NCBI GenBank assembly: GCA_009760855.2
Contig: WPIO01000043.1
Location: 186,001-250,000 of the forward strand
From: Cristatella mucedo
Lineage: Eukaryota > Bryozoa > Phylactolaemata > Cristatellidae
Direction: 5' to 3'
Length of the DNA stretch: 64,000 nucleotides
The position numbers and the translations under genes were made by a program. Shown one piece after another: positions 43,215-54,869 of this stretch. A model generated the notes under the pieces. That model made no database searches. It was not told where the DNA came from and was given only the letters and a program-made list of their open reading frames with translations. Every line of letters begins with the position of its first letter. The stretch's first letter is position 1.

Positions 43215-43383
43215 TTCTTGCTGATTAAACAGCGTCTTGTGTATAGTGACGGAGGAGCCTTTAGGCTATCAATGCCGTTTGTAGTGGCAATAAAGGATCG
43301 CCCACCGTAGGATTCGGACCTGCAACCTCGGAATCGATGTAGTTGCAAGCAACCGCCTTATCTAGTGTGCTATCACGGCTCAA
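43215..43383 (-). mobile_element. SINE1 nested in L2A
   Basis: Near full-length reverse SINE1: TTGCTGATTAAACAGCGTC, AGGAGCCTTTAGGCTATCA, body with stem-loop, GATTCGGACCTGCAACC B-box complement and CGCCTTATCTAGTGTGC head. Confidence 0.88.
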
Positions 43384-43478
43384 CAATGTGTAAGAAAGAC
43401 TTGGTGGCTAATAGTATCTATGGCTGTCGAAAGTGTGAACAAAACTAGCAAATATACTCTACATAAGTCAGCATTGCC

Positions 43479-43565
43479 AGGTATGCCACGAGGCTCGAGC
43501 CAAGGACCTCTGACATCGAATGCGTTCACCGTGAAAGGCTAGCACCTTAACCACTGTGCCAAATA
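43479..43565 (-). mobile_element. SINE2 fragment
   Basis: Reverse: GAGGCTCGAGCCAAGGACCTC B box and AGCACCTTAACCACTGTGCC A box. The L2-like tail is absent. Confidence 0.7.
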
Positions 43566-43639
43566 AGTGCCTTTCTCTCTCAATAGCTGCTTAATCAGCT
43601 AATCATTTAGCCAATAAATTTGGACTCAGCTAGATAAGA

Positions 43640-43755
43640 TGTCCCTACTTTACGACCAAGATATTAAGTTTGAATATTTGGTAGGCTCTTCTTTGTTGCC
43701 AAGCAAGTAGGCTAGCAGCTGCTAAAGCTCTTCTGCCAGGTATATAAAAAATTCG
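43640..43755 (+). mobile_element. SINE1, very degenerate
   Basis: CTAAAGCTCTTCTGCCAGG and preceding blocks resemble the SINE1 body. The TATATAAAA at 43740 belongs to it and is not a promoter. Confidence 0.4.
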
Positions 43756-44299
43756 TCATCTCGATAGCCATTGCAGACTTGCTATCATTACATTTCGACC
43801 AGGCTAAAAACTTAATCTATTTTCGAATTTCTGGTGAGCACAGTTACCTGAGCAAGCACGAACAGCTAGGCTGGCCCCATGACGTCAGCTTAGAGCTGTC
43901 ACAGCCTGCTAGGACTGGTTTTCGTCTACCAACCGAACGTGCTAGCCAACGGTCGTGTTTCTTGCGGTTCCTGACTGAAGCCAGGTCAATAACCTTCATC
44001 TACAGGTCATTTGGTTTATACGGCTGACATAAAACGTGCATGAAGCTCTCATCCTAGACTTATGAAGGTCTCAAAAACCCGTGTCTCACTGTCTACCCTT
44101 GGCTTAAGAGATAATTGCAGGCCATATCAATCCATTTAAGGTGACTCAAAAAATAATTTTAAGCGGAAGTAGATAATGCAGATGTATAGCTTTGTTGTAT
44201 TGTTGATCAATAAGATTGTATTGTCCACTATATACCTTTAGTAACTGCTACCAAGGAAACATGTTTTCTTAGGATCCGAATAGTGACTTAGAAGAGCGT
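43756..44299. other. no recognisable feature
   Basis: One 82-codon open frame (43779-44027) without recognisable motif or splice support. Confidence 0.3.
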
Positions 44300-45100
44300 T
44301 TCCACAGTCAGATCTGACTATTTTCAGCTTCTTAACATTGCTAAAATTTGGGCTTGTTTAGATAAGGATACCGCATCTAAGTTGGTCCATGCATTAGTGA
44401 CATCCCGTCTCGACTTCTGCAACTCACTGTACACTGGCCTACCGGCATGTGCGATCACGAGCTTGCAGCTGGTGCAAAACTCCGCAGCTAGGCTTGTCTG
44501 TCGTGAGTGTCGCAGTTGCCGCATTACTCCACTTCTCGCCGATCTGCACTGGCTACTTGTCAAGCAACGGATTGACTTCAAGGTTTTGTCGCTCACTTTT
44601 AGGCCACTTCATTATTTGGCTTCAGCCTATCTCTCAGATATACTCCCCCATCAGGCCAAGCATCGTACCACCCGCTTTTCAGAATCCAATAGTCTACAAA
44701 TACCAGTACAAACCTTAAATCCTTTGGAGACCGTGCATTTAGTTCGTATGCTCCCAAAGCCTGGAACTCCCTCCCGACCTGCGTCAGAACATTTCCTGAC
44801 CTGACCACATTTAAAAGGAACTTAAAAACACCTATTGAGGACAGCATTTAGTGGGTCCCTGTGATTCGTCCTTGATCTGCTTATGCTTGCTGACACTGTG
44901 CATGCTGCCACTAACCACATTGGCATGCTGACCCTGTGCATGTCACCCCTAACCATGTTATTCATTTTTTTAGTTTTTCAAGCATGATTTTACTTACCAT
45001 TCAATTGCATTTCCCTTTGCAGCAAATGTAAAGCGTGTATGAAGAGATTGAGTTCTCTGAGGTTGCTTTATCAAGTGCATTATTATTATTATTATTATGT
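44300..45100 (+). mobile_element. L2A LINE, well preserved 3' half
   Basis: Forward L2A from the VKSDYFQL-like codons (44305) to the hairpin (45028-45072) and (ATT)6 tail. It includes the full 3' UTR with the two GTGCATG-containing ~38-bp direct repeats. Confidence 0.9.
44382..44804 (+). pseudogene. L2A C-terminal domain
   Basis: 140 codons: SRLDFCNSLYTGLPAC, LQLVQNSAARLVCRECRS, LADLHWLLVKQRIDFKVLSL, YLSDILPHQAKHRTT. Lacks the active site and N-terminal domains. A frameshift near 44705 replaces the NLKSFGDRAFSSYAP segment. Confidence 0.87.
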
Positions 45101-45239
45101 TTTCGAACTTGTACGTAAGATAGATTGCATTAGGATTTTAGGGATTACATGCACTCACGATTTTAGGGAATACATGAACTTGCCAAACTTGTTTCTCAGG
45201 CTAGAATAACCACTAGTCTTCTAAATCGGTTCCCTGCTG

Positions 45240-46825
45240 TTCTTCTAAGTTGCCTAGACTTGTTGCTTGCTCCCCTAACTAACATCGTAAACATTTTATT
45301 CGATTACTAGTACATTCTTCTGCTCTCTGAAAACTGTAATTGTCAGGTCACCTATCATAAAGCTTACTCTAGAGCATGGTAATTTTAGTAGCTTTTGTCG
45401 TGTTCTCCTTCCACCATTCTTATTCAAGACCGTCGTTCGAGAAGTGACCCAGCAGCTATCGATTATGTCATTAGCAAGTCTTCAATGACCTTCTAATAAA
45501 TTATCAGTGAAGTACGGCCTTTCCACTCGTACTCCTGGATCTAGCAGCTGCATTTGATACTAACATCCACGAGATGCCTTCTCTCCACATGCCAAGGTAG
45601 AACTGGCACTGTGCTAAGCTGAGGTAGGTCCTTCACCAATAAGAAATATCAGACTGCAGATGTGAATATCTTTCGATCTTCCAGGAAGTTCATAAAGTAT
45701 TGGGTATCTTAGGGTTTGTCTGTGGCCCTTTTCTCTTCACCATCTGCTATCTCCATCAAGACTATGTCATCATAAAATTTGTGTGCCAGCTCTAAAAAAT
45801 ACAACAAAATAAAAAATAAGCAAAATTATTTAAATGATAAAAAGTATTTCACAGCCTTTTATTGTCTAGTGCAGAAGCTTAAAGGCTATCTCCACCACTT
45901 ACTGTGGCAATACGAGATTCGAACCAACCACCTCGGAGCCTTGGTGGTGAAAAGCACCCTCCTTACCTAGAGAGCTATTTCAGCTCAGCAATCGTCTTTA
46001 TTCCAAAGTGGCCTTCAATTAGACGACCACATCAGCTTCACAGTCAAGTCTACCTACATTTAGGTACACAAGATTTCTAAAAATTTGGGCTGGCCTAGAC
46101 ATGAGTACAACTCTAAATTTGTGCACACATTTCTGACAACTTGTCTCGACTTCTATAACTCACTACTTTCTGTTCTACCGGCTTGTTTCATCAGGTGCTC
46201 ACATTTAAGCGAAACTCTGCAGCTAGGCTTGTCTTTCATGAGCGTCACAGTAGCCACATATATCAATACTTCTCGCCGACCTGCACTGGCTTCCAGTCAA
46301 GGAAAGCTTCGACTTCAAGGTTCTGTCACTGACTTCTGGGTCTCGTCATACTTTGGCTCCAGCCTACCTATCACATCAACTCCTGCACCAGACTAAGAAT
46401 CATACCAAAAGCTTTTCGGAATCTAGTTGCTTACCTATACATCATAGGCGCCCCAAGTCCTTTGGAGATCTTGCCTTTAGTTAGTACGCTCCCAAACCCC
46501 TTTACTCACTTCCGACTGGCATCACAACATCCCCTGACCTTTCGACATTAGGAAGGTTAAATAAAACCTATTTATCACATAATTTAGTGCATCTGTAAGA
46601 TTCATTCTTTTGTTGTAATCAGTACTAACAGTGTGTATGTTGTCACTAACAGTAGTTGCTTGCTGTCACTGCATAAGTCACCTCTATGTTATGCTTGATG
46701 TCACTGAGAATGCTACCACAAACCATTCGATCATACTTTATTTGCAACAAATGTATAGTGTCGAGAAAGAGACTACATTCTCCGTGATAGGCAGATGTTT
46801 TATTATTATTTTGTTATTATTATTA
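45240..46825 (+). mobile_element. L2A LINE, old copy split by SINE1
   Basis: Forward, strongly decayed. Around 45525-45560 it reads TRTPGSSSCI and, in another frame, LLVLDLAAAFDT (palm motif A). PQG-like and FTICYLHQD-like codons follow to 45780. After a SINE1 it continues at 45990 with LQLDDHISFT and ends with a hairpin-like end and ATTATTATTTTG near 46820. Confidence 0.65.
45852..45989 (-). mobile_element. SINE1 nested in L2A
   Basis: Reverse: GCTTAAAGGCTATCTCCACC, GAGATTCGAACCAACCACC B box, GCACCCTCCTTACCTAGAG head and CAGCTCAGC. Confidence 0.75.
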
Positions 46826-46839
46826 CTATCAAACTCTAC

Positions 46840-47880
46840 ACATCCTATGACCGTTAAAAGGCTTACCCTTCTTAAGACACTGCCTTTACTGTCTGCATCC
46901 AGTCATTTGTCTTTTTACCTAAAATGGAATGATACAAGTCAGCCTATTAGTTATAGGGAAGCCTAATGTGACTCAAAAATTAGAAAGATTAACAATCAAA
47001 ATTGGCTCTCCCAGCATTTCACCTGCTGTATCTGCATGCAATCTGGGTGTACTATTCCTAAGTGACCGTTTACTGCACGACCACATTAGTTCCACATTCA
47101 AACCTTCGTACGTTGACATACCTTACATTTCCAATTGGAAGTAAGTTAGACAAGGCTAGATTTTCAATTGGAAGTTAGTTAGACAAGGCTAGTACATCCA
47201 AATTTGTCTAAGCATTTGTGATTATCCGTTACTATATCTGTAGCTCATTGCATGCTGGTCTACCGACCTGTGCAATCAGTAGCTTACAGCTAGCACACAA
47301 TTCTGCAGCTGGGCTTATCTGTCGTGAGTGGCTTGGTTTCGACATCACACCACTTTTTGCCGACCTGCACTGGTTCCCAATCAAGCAGTGTATAAACTTC
47401 AATACTCTGTCACTAACCTTTATGACTATTTATTCTCTTGTTCCAGCCTATCGATCAGAAAATAACTTCTCGATCAGGCAAGGCATTGTACCACCCATGC
47501 TTACCTGTGCCCAAACCATCTTAGTAAACAGTACGCTTAATTCATTCGCTCCCAAAGCCTAGAACTTATATCAGGATGATGTCATGTCATTCCATGACTT
47601 GGCATTTAGAAAAGCCTAATCACACTTGTTTACCACAGCATTTGGTGGGTCCACGTGTTTCCTCCTTGTTGTGCCTCTGCTTGCTGACACTGTACATGTT
47701 ACGGCCAACCATACTTGCATGCTGAACCTGTGCATATCACCTCTAACTATATTAAGCTCTTTAACATTGTGCGTGTTGTCACTAACCAAGTGGTCATGTT
47801 ACCTTTTTCAGCAGCTTTTGGCAAGAGCCCAGAAAGAGATTACATTATCCAAGGGCGCTTTATAAACGTATTATGGTTAA
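46840..47880 (+). mobile_element. L2A LINE, old forward copy
   Basis: Reads LLVIGKPNVTQKLERLTIKI (46935-46995), SACNLGVLFLSDRLLHDHIS, LQLAHNSAAGLICREW and LFADLHWFPIKQ in shifting frames, then 3' UTR and GGGCGCTTTATAAACG at 47851-47866. Diverged throughout. Confidence 0.72.
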
Positions 47881-48023
47881 ACCTTGTTTATCCAAAGGTT
47901 CATGAACCTTACTCAAGATCGGTCCAGCTGGCATCACTCTATTGACTTCTGACCGTAATCTAGGTAAGTTATTTAACAATGACCTGTCATTAGATGAGCA
48001 CATTTTCCTCATTATCATATTCA

Positions 48024-48237
48024 TGTTGTGGCTATTTTAAGATTATGACACTGCCACTGGACAATGGGCTGTTGCAATTTAGGGCAGTGGTATATAACTA
48101 AATGCCTGGGGAGTTAGGTCGGGGACGCCGGGTAGGCAGTCGCATTCTGGCCCGCTGTGACGTCCGCATGACATCTTTGAGCCCGCTTCGGCGTTCTGTT
48201 TGGTATCGCGTATCTGCAACTAAGAAAATGTCATACA
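48024..48237 (+). repeat. left LTR
   Basis: Begins TGTTGTGGCTATTTTAAG, TATATAA box at 48091-48098, shared blocks GACGTCCGCATGACATCTTT and CTTCGGCGTTCTGT, ends near GTCATACA. Aligns end to end with 50625-50841. Confidence 0.68.
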
Positions 48238-48410
48238 ATAAGCTATTTCGGCAGAAGCTACACAGTAGCCCATGCCAGGAGATGATGCTGGATCACTACT
48301 ACGTCGGGGACGACTTCGTAAGCTTGCTGCTCGACTCGGAGCAAAGGCCTAATGGAAAAGGTGTCGATCCAGCTTTGTAGCTAACGTTCATATTTATGCT
48401 CCTGGCAGGC

Positions 48411-49415
48411 GGTGCATTGACGTTCGCTTCGACCCTTCCTGACTTGGTGCAAGACAACTACGCCCAGCTGTGTGTAACACTTGTGAAGGTATTAGAAAGC
48501 CCTGAAGGTGAGGAGAGGCTTCGGCAGTCGGAATTGCGGAGTGCCAGGAAAGCGTAGTGGTATAGTGCAGCAGCGGCTAGATGTGGAAGCCGGTAAATCG
48601 CGACTGCTGCACTCGGATTTTGTAAACGCTGGTCTGACTGGAGAAGCCGACAAGAGCGACCAGAGGCCGCAGCAGAAATCGCCGACCGTGTGCCAGGCGA
48701 CGAAGGCAGAGATAGCAGAGACGCCGGTGAACCTCGCAGAGGCTGCGGTAGAGACGGCTGCAGAGCCCGTAGAGGCAGCGTCTACGAGCGAGGCGGAGGC
48801 ATCCGTTACAGAGACGACCGCGTCCCGCACAGACATGGCAGTTTCCGGCAGAGGGGCAGCAGCGTCCGGCTGAGAGGCAGCAGCGTCAGGCAGAGCGACG
48901 GCTGCATCCGTAGAGAAATGGCTGAGTCTGCCAGTGAGGAGGTTGTGTCTATAAGAGAGGAGGCTCTGTCTGCCACAGAGGTGGCAGCAGCTTCGAAAGC
49001 ACTGGTAGAGAGTTAGACATTGCCGCTGGCCAGAGAGTTGGCGCTAATTTTTTTCAGAGGCGATGGCGGCATGGAGCAAAGCGTTAGCTTCGGCGGAAGT
49101 GCATGATGTGCCTGCTATAGGGAGGCGGTCAAGACGCTCGTCGAGAACGCACACGAGATGCTTGAAGAGCTGTCAAAGGCGAAGACCGATGAGCAACAGA
49201 TGGTGGTGCACATTGTGGTCACCTTGGTTTCTGGACTGCTGGTGGCGGAGATGCGCGAGGGGCCAGCAGGGAACGTGAGCGAGACGCCCGTCGAGGAGGT
49301 ACGACATGTGTACGCCGAGAGACCGAAGGCAATGGCGCAGGAGTGGCCGACGGAACTCATAAAGGTAGTCGTACAGGTATCGAGGCTCGAGGCATCTGCC
49401 TCACGGGCGACTTGA
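48411..49415 (+). pseudogene. gag-like remnant
   Basis: 48411-48557 reads LPDLVQDNYAQLCVTL and EERLRQSELRSARKA before a stop. The layout (LPxxVxxxYxxL, then an xELRxxRK segment) resembles the capsid region of Gypsy-type gag proteins. Later pieces in other frames are Ala/Glu/Thr-rich (AEIAETPVNLAEAAVETAA) and helical (VENAHEMLEELSKAKTDEQQ, 49120-49200). Stops and frame changes make it non-functional. No zinc knuckle, protease or polymerase motif was found. Confidence 0.42.
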
Positions 49416-49484
49416 GAGGCGACACCCACTGCAGTCCAGAAGACAGCAGCTGGCGTAAGGGCGACTGCTGGGAAGCCCCGTGCA

Positions 49485-50027
49485 GTGGCAGGGACTGGTC
49501 CCGCATTGGAGACTGATGGTGCGTTGGAAAGCTGCACCGAAATGCTGCTCATAGGACACCCTAAGCGTGTGGCTGGATTAAAAGCCTTTGCTCTTCTAAT
49601 AGGTGATGCTATTGTGCGACCATCACCACGTGCTCGAAATTTAGGGGTCGTTTTTGACAGCTACTTTAGTTTCAAAAGCTTCATTCAGAAGTGTGCCTCA
49701 ACAGCTAGCCATCACATCCGATCCCTATCCAAAATTAGGAGGTGTCTCCCACAGTGGCTTGTAAAGAATTTAACTAGCTCTTTAGTTCTGTCTCAGCTTG
49801 ATTATTGTAATTCCCTTTTGGCTGGGCTGCCAAAGAAAGCTATTAGGTCACTGCAGAGGACTTTGAATATGGCTGCAAGGCTAGTCTTCAAGTCCCAGCG
49901 GTTTGAGCACGTGTCTCCTTTGCTGAAAGAGCTAGGATGGTTGCCGGTTGAGCAAAGGATACAGAGCAAAGTTCTTACCCTGACCCACAAGGCCCTCCAC
50001 GGCTGGGTTCCTTTGTACCTAGCTTAA
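49485..50027 (+). pseudogene. L2B reverse transcriptase C-terminal region
   Basis: 180-codon frame whose L2B part starts at about residue 23. It reads AGLKAFALLIGDAIVRPSP, ARNLGVVFDSYFSFKSF, LVLSQLDYCNSLLAGLPKKA, NMAARLVFKS and LGWLPVEQRIQSKVLTLTHK. It is homologous to the L2A C-terminal region but clearly a different family (NMAARLV versus QNSAARLV). Ends YLA-stop where L2A continues with the HQAKHRTT region. No catalytic motifs, so it is a truncated pseudogene. Confidence 0.86.
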
Positions 50028-50455
50028 CTTCTGCATCAATTTCAGCTTGTTTGCACCCTCAGTTCCTGTGTGGACAATAAATTAGCTGTCCCATTCCTCT
50101 GCCTAAAGACCATTCGCGACTGAAACTTTAGCTCTGCAGGTCCAAGACTGTGGAACTGTCTTACACAATTCTCACGCAGTGACAACTACTCTCCTGCTGC
50201 CGACTAAGGCACATTCTTTTCAGCGGTCCTGAGCTGCACCTTCTATGCTACTCACTACCTCAACTGCCGTCCTGACTCTGATATGCTTTCCACTTTCTTG
50301 TTATAGTGTGAGACAAAGTCTGTTGGCTACCAAAAGCGTACCGAAAGCCGCTTAGGCTGTGAGTGTGCTATACAAAACTCTCCTGCTGAACACCCACCTG
50401 GTCTCTATGACTTTGTGGAGTTAGAGAAGGAGATACATTGCATTACATTTATATA
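49540..50455 (+). mobile_element. L2B LINE, reference copy
   Basis: Clearest L2B. A C-terminal coding region, then a 3' UTR with ACGACAACTACTC-like, TACTCACTACCTCAACTGC and GCTTAGGCTGTGAGTGTGC blocks, ending GGAGATACATTGCATTACAT. It lies inside the LTR element and in the same orientation. Confidence 0.82.
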
Positions 50456-50624
50456 TGGCTCTGCAATGCGGCTAAGCTTGGGCCATACATAGCCGGAAGC
50501 TTAGCCAAGGCAGTGCTTTCACTTGTCTCCTCCGAGCGACCGTCAGGGCAGCATGTATTGTTATTGCTCTGTTGTAATGCCGTGTTTTGTTGTTGCCCCA
50601 TTTGATCTTGAGATCAAGGGAGAG

Positions 50625-50841
50625 TGGGGCTATTTTGAGATTATGACTGCCGTTGGATTATGGGCTAGTGCAATTCATGGCAGCAGTATATAAGCAACGG
50701 GAGGCAAAGGCCCAGGAGTTAAGTCAAGGGCACCACGTGGGCTGTCGCTTACTGGCCAGCTGGGGCATCCGCGTGACGTCTTTAAGCTTCGGCGTTCTGT
50801 GTGATATGGCGTACCTGCCGCTTAAGGAATGTCAAACTACA
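50625..50841 (+). repeat. right LTR
   Basis: TGGGGCTATTTTGAGATTATG start, TATATAAG at 50687-50694, GCATCCGCGTGACGTCTTT and CTTCGGCGTTCTGT blocks, end GTCAAACTACA. Preceded by the purine tract. Confidence 0.68.
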
Positions 50842-51119
50842 GTCCATCTTTGAAGTCATCGCCAAAATCAACCTCTACTTGGGTAAGAGTACGTCAGCGT
50901 AACTAGTTCATGCCTTTGTGACACTGTATTTATTATTATTATATATGTGTTTTTATTTATAATTGAGATTTTCGTCTTTTTGGAATTCCTGCCTTTGCCC
51001 TAAGTCGGCTGCAAATGGCACAAACTCTACTACTCGGTAGTCCTACAGGCACAGCTTCCACCACATCATTACTTCAGTTTAAGCTTTACTTGCGACCTAT
51101 ATAGCATGGCCCAGTGATG

Positions 51120-51245
51120 GCCCAGTGCATGGCCCAGTGAAGTTGCTAGGCTTGGACGACCGAGGTCAAGATCTTTGCCTTTTCCAGCAGAGGTCGTGGG
51201 CTTGAGCCTTGTGGCAGGTGAGAAGCCCCTGGATGAAGGTTAAGT
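51120..51245 (+). mobile_element. SINE2, degenerate
   Basis: B-box-like GAGGTCGTGGGCTTGAGCC at 51171-51198 and GTGAGAAGCCCCTGG tail start. The A box is eroded. Confidence 0.55.
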
Positions 51246-51483
51246 TATCTTAGGTCACCATACAATATAATTACTTATTTTCATTTCTTTCAAACACGTA
51301 TCCATTTTGAAATTCTCAGTCTCTCACGTAACTTCACTTGGGCATGCCTGCTTATTCTAACTTCGAGCTTCTCTAGTGTGCACTCGCCCCATCAGCTCAT
51401 CAGTATCTTGTCACCCGGCACAATCCTGAGCTGAATTGACTGCCCACGTCTCAATATGTGTATTTATTTGTATATTTCATTTT

Positions 51484-51570
51484 CGCAGCACCTCAAGAGA
51501 ATTGAATCTCTTTGCAAAGCACTTTGAATTTGCTGAAGCGCAGGGAGCCTTAGCCTTGATCCTCTAAAGC
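51484..51570 (-). mobile_element. L2A or SINE2 3' tail
   Basis: CAGCACCTCAAGAGAATTG and AAGCACTTTGAATTTGCTG: reverse 3' hairpin. Too short to assign to one family. Confidence 0.5.
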
Positions 51571-51765
51571 TAGCACTTTCCCCGTGGGCCGAATCAGGGC
51601 TGCACTGTTTTGGACGTTGAACTTTTAGCTCGTATGCATGTAAACGCTGGAATCGGCTTCAGGGCGCCATTCACTGTTTCAGCATCGCTTAGCTCATCGC
51701 TGGGATCTTAAAAAAAGGTTCAATTTAACGGCTTTTTTCATTTAGCTGTAGAAGAGCCTTTGCAG

Positions 51766-51832
51766 CAATCGAGCTGGTTTGGTCCAGCGATTAAAGTGCT
51801 GGCTCGATCAAGGTCTCGTATGGCTAATTCGC
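51766..51832 (+). mobile_element. SINE2 head fragment
   Basis: CGAGCTGGTTTGGTCCAGCG, TTAAAGTGCTGGCTCGATC, AAGGTCTCG. The rest is missing. Confidence 0.65.
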
Positions 51833-51874
51833 TCTTGGACGGGTCCCTTGCTGTTGACCTCATCGGTTCAGTTT

Positions 51875-52142
51875 CCTATCGACGACAACTACTCTCCTGC
51901 TTCCGACTACGGCTCATCCTTTTCAGCAGTCTTGAGCTGATTCTTCCATGCTACTCACTACCTCAACGGCTCTCCTTACTCTGCTATGCTTCCCACTTAC
52001 TCTTTGCTGCGTGAGATGGTCTGTTGACTACCGAAAGTCTACCGAAAGCCGCTTAGGCTATGAGTGCGCCATACAAAACTCTCCTGCTTAACATCCACAT
52101 AGTCATTGTGGCCTTGTGGAGTTACAGATAGAGATACACAAT
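51875..52142 (+). mobile_element. L2B LINE 3' end
   Basis: CGACGACAACTACTCTCCTGC, ATGCTACTCACTACCTCAACG, AAAGCCGCTTAGGCTATGAG and the terminus GAGTTACAGATAGAGATACAC. Confidence 0.8.
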
Positions 52143-54869
52143 TGCAGCCGCTAACCGCTGCTTCCAGTCACCCTGCCAATGGTCTTAGCAGTAGCGGACT
52201 TTGGCATTGACGGCTGCTGGCTCAACCCTACTGCAGCTGTCGGCTGCGATTTCCCGGCAGCTGTCGATCGACAGTGACCACCAGTGGCTCGACCCTGATC
52301 GTAGCTCACATTGGAATCCGGAATTGTCTGCACAGTCCGGAGGCGCTCGACTCGTCAGCAAAATGTGGAGGCGGCCAGGCCAGGCCAGGCACTGCAGCCT
52401 GAACCAAGCAGGAAGCTAGGCAGAAGAGCGAAGTACTGAAGCCAGTGAGTGTTCAAGGCGGAGAATCTCAGCCGCTCCTAATCGACGAAAACTAAGTGAC
52501 TTTGCCGTTCTCGAATTATTACTATGTGCTAGATATTATTGCTATAGTTAGTAAGAAGACGGCGGAGGTGCAGTTGTTCAAGAGTGTAATGCAACAAAAA
52601 GAAGAGAGCTTCAATGGAGCTCTGCTATTTCGACAGCAAGAGAATGCATACGCGAGAGAGCAGTTAGGTGGTCACGTCGGGGGACCAGCGGCTAAAAAAA
52701 CAGGGACCAAGCCGAAGGCATTTGCCGGCCGGTCGAAGAGCTCCTTCTAGGCTTTGCACAATGACTGCACGAGTTACAAGTTCAGCCTGTATGTGAATAT
52801 CGTTTCTTCCACACTGAGCGGTCGGAAAGAGCAGCTCGAGTTATTGACTGCTGCACATGCAATCTGTTAACCGGATGAGAGTGATATGAAATTTATTATA
52901 CCAAGAGACCCAAGTGCAGTTAAAATATAAGTGACGATGCACAAATTGCCTGCAAGCAATCACTGCCCATGCTATAGCAAGGCATTTATTATCTTCCCCA
53001 CCAGGCTTGTAGCAAACTAGCACCAAGCTGGCTGAGTTGGCGTCTCTGTTGCAACAGTCCCACCCGGCTCCCTTATCAGCTGCAGACCTGCATCATAGAT
53101 GCACAAAATATATCGTCCTGTGAGTTTTATAGTTTAGGTAAGGTATAGCTTTGCCGAAGCAGCTGGAAGGGCTAGCCGGAGAGGGTGTAGCTGCCTCGTT
53201 AGCTTTTTCGAACTAAGATGACGTTGTGTCCTACAGCACTACCCGAAGCTCGGCTCACAAATGTTCGTTGCACTCTCTCGGCTGAGAGGTTATCGCAGCT
53301 CTTGAAAAGCCACTTTGGAGGGCGCTCTCGATGTGCCCAGCTTTGCTGCTATGAACGCCACTGGTCGCCCCCTCTCCGACCTCCAGCTAGCACTGCATGT
53401 TGTCTGCTGCATCTAACCATCCCGGTCTCCTGTCCGTAGTGTGTATTTGCTGCTGCCACTTTTTCGCATGGTGGCGAAATGCAAGCCGGTCGCGAATCGC
53501 GACGCAGGCAAGTGCTGCTATAAATCCGCCTTGGAGCTCGTGAGGTGCTCTGCCATTGCCTGATCCTACTGCTTATCAGTCTCCTCTCTGCTAGTGGCCA
53601 GCCCTCTGTTGTCTGTTGTCTACCCAGCACTGGGCTGCTTATCGTAGCAAGGTGCCATCTGAATGTGGTGTCGCTTGCTTAAATCTTGAATCACGCATTT
53701 TTGTTCAAGATTTGCCATTAAAAATTCGATGGCAGTACCCGGCGAAGGCTCAGTCTTTTTCAGTCTTGATTCGGTTGAACGAGCATGGATTTCACTACTT
53801 GCTGATCTGCCTGCCGCAGCTCGGACGAAACTGGCTGAGCTTCGGCACTGATATGAGTGACTGAGATTGACAGGCGGTTTGAGCCACCTCTCGGAGGGCA
53901 AGAGGCCAGTTTGCTTTCGATGGCAGAAACGCTTGCCACCACCTCCATTGCAGGCCTCTGGCTGCCTTTATTCTGGTGCAAACACGAGGCTGCTTTGACT
54001 CCTCATGCAGATGCACAGCTTGGCCGAAGGTATGGACCGGCTGCTAGGGGAGGGGGCCACAGAAACAGCTTCCAAGGCAATGATTCGGCTCCATTGCTCT
54101 GCCGTGATTGGCAATTTCAAGGGAATTCCTGGGCAGTTTAAAATTTTACGTGAAAGGAGACCATAGGTTGGTCAACAAGCGGACAACGGTGGCATCTCGA
54201 ACTGTCCATCGCCCCCCCCCCCCCCGTAAAGCCTTTGCTGCCGGTTAAGTCCCTACTGCAGTTCATTCAGACTCCCAGAGTTTTTTTGCTGTAAAGGTGT
54301 GCTTGAAGCTGCTTATTCCGGTTTGCTTAGGAGATCCGAGCTTTGTTCCCAACGACAGCAGAGGCTAGGCCAGTGTTGTACATTATTGCTCTCCCAACAG
54401 CATGTATGCTGAAGCAGGCTGAATACCGAAGCCAGCTCACAACGACGTGTATTTTCTCAGGCGAGTGCAGTGCTCCTAAACGTAGTTGTTCTCTTATGTT
54501 CCAACTTTCCTTCTATCCCTCTCAGCCACAGCTCATTCCCGTTAGTTAGCAGGAGGACAAAGACGCCCGTGTTCAATCCAAAGCCGCCTGACCACAGCTG
54601 GGCTCCAGACCCTGCCTAGGCCACATCCACCAGCTTTTGGAACCTGGGTTAGTGGTGGACATTACCAGCCTGTCTGCACAGGCCGAGTGTAGTTGTTCTT
54701 AGTGATCTAGGATCATGCACATACACAGAAACAAGAACCACAAGTGGTGGTGTGGAAAGGTAATCCTTAACCTTGCAAGTTAAGGTAATAAGTGTGTGCG
54801 CTGAAGTGCATAGTAGAAAAACTTGGACACAAAATAAAATTCTATCGCTTGGAGCCCTGACAGAACTTA
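52143..54869. other. GC-rich unique region, no assigned gene
   Basis: Many short open frames on both strands between 53.2 and 54.2 kb, none with a recognisable motif. A CCAGG tandem stutter lies near 52375, and a run of C at about 54212-54226. It may hold decayed retroelement or gene sequence. Confidence 0.3.
52496..52750 (+). CDS. hypothetical ORF, coiled-coil-like
   Basis: 84 codons, not recognised. The middle reads KTAEVQLFKSVMQQKEESFN and LLFRQQENAYAREQL, a helical, charged stretch, followed by a Gly/Lys-rich end (PAAKKTGTKPKAFAG). An acceptor-like ATTGCTATAG lies at 52538-52547. Could be an exon or gag-like remnant. Confidence 0.25.
   Translation: MTLPFSNYYYVLDIIAIVSKKTAEVQLFKSVMQQKEESFNGALLFRQQENAYAREQLGGHVGGPAAKKTGTKPKAFAGRSKSSF

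Larger units (their letters stand above)
41845..43478 (-). mobile_element. L2A LINE with two nested insertions
   Basis: Reverse L2A of about 1.4 kb net. Hairpin at 41858-41900, 3' UTR, C-terminal coding region, palm box complement (GTACAACTGAGTATCATCAGC near 42959) and the PQG region. Carries a forward L2A tail (42306-42378) and a SINE1 (43215-43383). Coding frames are short and broken. Confidence 0.8.
48024..50841 (+). mobile_element. degenerate LTR retrotransposon
   Basis: Two related ~215-bp direct repeats, 48024-48237 and 50625-50841, flank a region with a gag-like remnant. A purine tract (AGATCAAGGGAGAG) directly precedes the right repeat, as the polypurine tract does before a 3' LTR. 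Both repeats have a TATATAA box. Removing the L2B at 49540-50455 leaves about 1.5 kb of internal sequence, so pol is missing. No target duplication (ATTCA versus GTCCA) remains. Gypsy-like is the best guess; not certain. Confidence 0.6.

Noticed and set aside
43740-43748. TATATAAAA as a promoter for the 43779 frame
   Set aside because: The motif is at the position of the CTATACAAAAG segment of SINE1, so it is part of a decayed SINE.
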